DNA of 22,898 nt from a virus, in IMG/VR virus record IMGVR_UViG_3300021365_000126, positions 1-22,898 of that record. The stretch is one strand, 5' to 3'. The translations under genes were made by a program, and so were the position numbers. The notes below the pieces were generated by a model. It did not search any database and was not told where the DNA came from. It saw only the letters and a program-made list of their open reading frames with translations. Positions 20,191-22,898 of the stretch are shown here, one piece after another; the first letter of the stretch is position 1; every line of letters starts with the position of its first letter.

Positions 20191-21983
20191 TTACTCTGGA
20201 AACTCTTTACTGGAATAACTGTTTTAGTTATGGTCCAGATAACTTTTTAGATTTAACCACTGACTTAGTTACTCAAATAGTAGGTACAAATGGTACAGGT
20301 AAATCCTCTATACCCCTAATTATAGAAGAAGCTTTATACAACAAAAACTCAAAAGGTATAAAGAAGGCAGATATTCCTAATAGGTTTATAGGGGAGGGTT
20401 ATGACATAACTCTTACGCTATCAAAAGATGAAGACAAGTATGTTATAATTATTAATAGGAAAAGCGGAGTAAAGGCAACTTTATTAAAAAACGACGAAGA
20501 TATAAGTAGTCATACTGCTACAGAAACTTTTAAGACTATACAAGAAATAATTGGTGTAGATTTTAAGACGTTTTCTCAGCTAGTGTACCAAAGTACTACC
20601 GCTAGCTTGCAGTTTCTAACAGCAACGGATACAAATAGAAAAAAGTTTCTTATTGATTTATTGCAGTTAGAAAATTATATTACACTCTTTGAGCTTTTTA
20701 AAGATAACAGTAAGGCTATTAGTACAGAAATTTCTTCTATCTCAGGTAAACTCAGCACTATTGAAAAGTGGTTAAAAAATAATAATCTCACAGATACTAC
20801 CATACTTCCAATGTTGGATATAACAATTTCTACGGAATCTGATGAGAAAGCTTTCCACAAACTTAAGACAGAAATTGAAAATATTTCGGAAAAAAATAAA
20901 AAAATTTCTAGAAATAATAGTTATAAACAAGCTTTAAAAGGGTTACCTATAGAAGAAGCTCAAAAGATAGAAGGCACCGAGAAAAAATCTTACGATGATC
21001 AACAAAAAGAGCTTGGAGCTTTATCAGGGGCGGTAACGGGGTTAAAGAAATTTCTGGAAAAAGTAAACAATTTGGGAGATGCATGCCCAACTTGTGAGCA
21101 GAAAATACCTCCTGAGTTTAAAATGTCTCTGATTGAAGACACGGAGACAGAATTATCTGAGCTTCGAGTGAAAGGAAGAGCTTTACAAGAATTTATACAA
21201 GAAACTCGGTCAGTTAATGCTAAAATTGACTACCGAAATAAGATAGAAAGGGAATGGAAAGATTTATATAATTCAATAGATCAGACACTTCCTGCTAACA
21301 TTTTGGACGAGAAATTTCTAACAAGAAACTTAAAAGAAGTTTCACAGAGAATTTCTGAAGCAAAGTCTGAGATTAAAAAAATTGAAAAAGAGAACGCAAA
21401 ACGATTAGAGAACAATACTAGAATTAAAGTAATACAAGAGCAAAAAGACTTATATTTGGTAGAACTAGAAGAGCTAGAAAGTTCTTTGAAAGATTTGGAA
21501 GTTACTCTTTCTAATTTGGAAGTTTTGAAAAAGACTTTCAGTACTAACGGCTTAGTTGCTTATAAGATTGAAAATCTTGTAAAAGAGTTAGAGGATATGG
21601 TAAACCATTACCTAGGAGAGCTTTCTGATGGTAGATTTACTCTTGAATTTGTAATACTAAATGATAAATTAAACGTAGAAATTACAGATTCAGGCAATGT
21701 CATAGACATTCTTGCGCTCTCTTCAGGAGAACTAGCAAGAGTAAATACTGCTACTTTATTAGCTATTCGTAAGTTAATGAGTAGTATATCTAAATCTAAG
21801 ATTAATATACTTTTCTTAGATGAAGTAATTAACGTATTAGATGAAGTAGGCAGAGAAAAGCTCGTAGAGGTTCTTCTTAAAGAAGATCTGAATACTTATA
21901 TAGTAAGTCATGGATGGTCTCATCCTCTTCTAAGCAAAATAGAAGTAACTAAAGACGAAAACATTTCTAAGCTAGAAATGTAA
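20187..21983 (+). CDS. SbcC/gp46-like SMC ATPase subunit
   Basis: A 598-residue Rad50/SbcC ATPase. Walker A is GTNGTGKSS (33-41). Long coiled coils (about 165-285 and 315-455) flank the zinc hook CPTC (Cys300, Cys303). The ABC signature LSSGELAR lies near 511, and Walker B is NILFLDEVINVLDEVGRE. A late VSHG provides the switch histidine. It is close in size to T4 gp46 (about 560 aa) and much shorter than E. coli SbcC, so it has short arms. The start overlaps the sbcD-like stop by 4 bases, so the two are co-translated. Confidence 0.93.
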   Translation: MITLETLYWNNCFSYGPDNFLDLTTDLVTQIVGTNGTGKSSIPLIIEEALYNKNSKGIKKADIPNRFIGEGYDITLTLSKDEDKYVIIINRKSGVKATLLKNDEDISSHTATETFKTIQEIIGVDFKTFSQLVYQSTTASLQFLTATDTNRKKFLIDLLQLENYITLFELFKDNSKAISTEISSISGKLSTIEKWLKNNNLTDTTILPMLDITISTESDEKAFHKLKTEIENISEKNKKISRNNSYKQALKGLPIEEAQKIEGTEKKSYDDQQKELGALSGAVTGLKKFLEKVNNLGDACPTCEQKIPPEFKMSLIEDTETELSELRVKGRALQEFIQETRSVNAKIDYRNKIEREWKDLYNSIDQTLPANILDEKFLTRNLKEVSQRISEAKSEIKKIEKENAKRLENNTRIKVIQEQKDLYLVELEELESSLKDLEVTLSNLEVLKKTFSTNGLVAYKIENLVKELEDMVNHYLGELSDGRFTLEFVILNDKLNVEITDSGNVIDILALSSGELARVNTATLLAIRKLMSSISKSKINILFLDEVINVLDEVGREKLVEVLLKEDLNTYIVSHGWSHPLLSKIEVTKDENISKLEM

Positions 21984-22001
21984 AGGCTATGAGGCAATAT
22001 A

Positions 22002-22217
22002 ATGAAGAAAAAAGAAATTTTAAGAAAAATAGTGATAGACGCTTTAAAGGATTCTTTTATAGGTAAAATTGAATACCACAAAGCCAATGTAGAAATTTAT
22101 CTTAATAATCCCACAGGGATAGGAGAACATCCTGATATATTGGGCGCAATAGAAGACGAGTTAGAAAAAATTGCGGAGTACCAAGAAAAGTTAGATGTTT
22201 TAGAAAATAGTTTTTAA
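22002..22217 (+). CDS. small conserved phage protein, YHKANVEIYLNNPTGIGEH family (71 aa)
   Basis: A helical protein of 71 residues with the central YHKANVEIYLNNPTGIGEHP, then a charged helix (ILGAIEDELEKIAEYQEKLD). I recall the 'YHKAN.EIYL.NP.GIGEH' pattern as a very common small phage protein with no known function, often near structural or recombination genes. It starts 18 bases after the SbcC stop. The ribosome binding site is weak (GGCTATGAGGCAATATA). Confidence 0.75.
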   Translation: MKKKEILRKIVIDALKDSFIGKIEYHKANVEIYLNNPTGIGEHPDILGAIEDELEKIAEYQEKLDVLENSF

Positions 22218-22219
22218 TT

Positions 22220-22669
22220 ATGGTAGATTCAAGAGCTAAAGGAGCTAGAGGGGAATATCTCGTAAGAGATTTATTACGAGAACATACAGGGTTACAATTT
22301 GAACGAGTTCCTTCAAGTGGCGCCTTAGACTATTTAAAAGGAGATTTATATGTTCCACATTACAAGAACTATTTTTGTATAGAAGTTAAAAATTATCAAG
22401 AGAGTCCTCTTTCTGACAAAATTTTTACTCAGAAAAGGACAAATAATCTTATAAAATGGTGGAAAAAGTTACAGGAGCAGGCAGAAGGAGGAAGTCAAAA
22501 ACCTCTTCTATTTTTTAAATACAACAGAAGCCCCGTTTATGTCGTGACAGAAGTTGAGCCGCAGAATACAGAAGATTGGATGTATATAAAGTTTTTAAAC
22601 TGTTATGTGCTACTAGGAGAACATTGGTTAATTACGGAGAATATCAGTTTTGGACATGAGTTTACATGA
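22220..22669 (+). CDS. Holliday-junction-resolvase-like nuclease (PD-(D/E)XK)
   Basis: A 149-residue nuclease resembling Hjc-type resolvases. RAKGARGEYLVRDLL (5-19) supplies the N-terminal Glu helix, RVPSSGALDYLKGDLYVP contains the catalytic Asp (GDL), and FCIEVKNY contains the ExK pair. It ends with strands and a LLGEHWLIT segment. The predicted role is cutting branched DNA produced by UvsW/SbcCD-driven recombination, or resolving branches before packaging. It lies directly after the recombination genes. Other PD-(D/E)XK activities cannot be excluded. Confidence 0.8.
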   Translation: MVDSRAKGARGEYLVRDLLREHTGLQFERVPSSGALDYLKGDLYVPHYKNYFCIEVKNYQESPLSDKIFTQKRTNNLIKWWKKLQEQAEGGSQKPLLFFKYNRSPVYVVTEVEPQNTEDWMYIKFLNCYVLLGEHWLITENISFGHEFT

Positions 22670-22898
22670 AATAGCCGAGTCAAAAGTGCCTTTAGTTAGT
22701 GATAAGGCTTGGTCTCATGATTATTACAGGCAAGTATACCAAAAAGTGTTGGGAGGCTTAAAAGACAGAGACTTTACGCTTCTAGAAATAGGCATATATC
22801 ATGGATACTCTCTAGGGGTTTGGAGAGAGTATTTTAATAATGCAACAATTATAGGAGTGGAGATAGATCCGTATAATTTGTTTCCTTATAAACCCGAT
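22656..22898 (+). CDS. class I SAM-dependent methyltransferase, 3'-truncated by window end
   Basis: The first 81 codons of a gene that runs off the window. The start overlaps the resolvase stop by 14 bases. It has motif I LLEIGIYHGYSLGVW (about 42-56), with Glu44, Gly46 and Gly50 for S-adenosylmethionine binding, and an acidic loop IIGVEIDPYN (65-74), with Glu69 and Asp71 at the ribose site. The pattern resembles sugar or antibiotic O-methyltransferases of the macrocin type more than DNA methyltransferases, but the substrate region is missing. Confidence 0.7.
   Translation, partial: MSLHEIAESKVPLVSDKAWSHDYYRQVYQKVLGGLKDRDFTLLEIGIYHGYSLGVWREYFNNATIIGVEIDPYNLFPYKPD

Noticed and set aside
1-22898. 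tRNA genes, CRISPR arrays, insertion sequences, integrase or repressor genes
   Set aside because: None was seen: no cloverleaf-like segment, no regular spaced direct repeats, no terminal inverted repeats with a transposase, and no integrase or CI-like frame.

Overview
The window is an AT-rich, densely packed stretch of a tailed double-stranded DNA bacteriophage genome, probably a lytic one. Every credible gene is on the + strand. Neighbouring genes touch or overlap (TAATG, ATGA, TGATG, TAGTG junctions), and non-ATG starts are common. There is a T4-lysozyme-type endolysin with a two-component spanin, and a full replication/recombination set. I see no integrase, repressor, tRNA, CRISPR array or insertion sequence. 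Six promoters match the bacterial sigma70 consensus with 17-base spacers, so the host RNA polymerase (probably of a Gram-negative bacterium, given the spanins) is used. Several small proteins resemble ones I remember from marine phages, but host and phage genus cannot be fixed from sequence alone.

Layout. 1-2440: SET-domain protein, lysis cassette (endolysin, i-spanin, embedded o-spanin), three tiny unknown genes and a MazG-like pyrophosphohydrolase. 2443-6173: promoter P1, a conserved phage protein apparently read from a leaderless mRNA, several small unknown genes, ThyX, and a helix-turn-helix (HTH) protein. 6161-7386: promoter P2, an HTH-module protein, a 125-base block of strong RNA hairpins, a small conserved protein and a PC4-like candidate ssDNA-binding protein. 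7381-9999: a bacterial-type NAD-dependent DNA ligase split into two genes, each with its own promoter (P3, P4) and non-ATG start, then a four-repeat HTH-module protein with high-expression codon use, closed by an intrinsic terminator. 10017-15090: DnaB-like helicase, promoter P5, two small conserved proteins, primase and family A DNA polymerase. 15135-18152: conserved protein, PhoH-like ATPase, small membrane protein, cytidylyltransferase, UvsW-like helicase. 18156-22898: promoter P6, conserved protein, gp32-like SSB, SbcD/gp47 and SbcC/gp46 nuclease subunits, small protein, resolvase-like nuclease and the start of a methyltransferase.

Together, helicase, primase, polymerase, ligase and SSB form a replisome. 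UvsW-like helicase, SbcCD and the PD-(D/E)XK nuclease supply recombination-dependent replication and junction processing. ThyX and the MazG-like enzyme manage nucleotides. The most unusual signals are the shared nine-base block upstream of the promoters, the promoter/start-codon collisions at P1 and P6, the split ligase, the structured RNA at 6687-6811 that can mask a ribosome binding site, and the HTH-module proteins, two of which are followed by hairpins that leave the next gene dependent on read-through.
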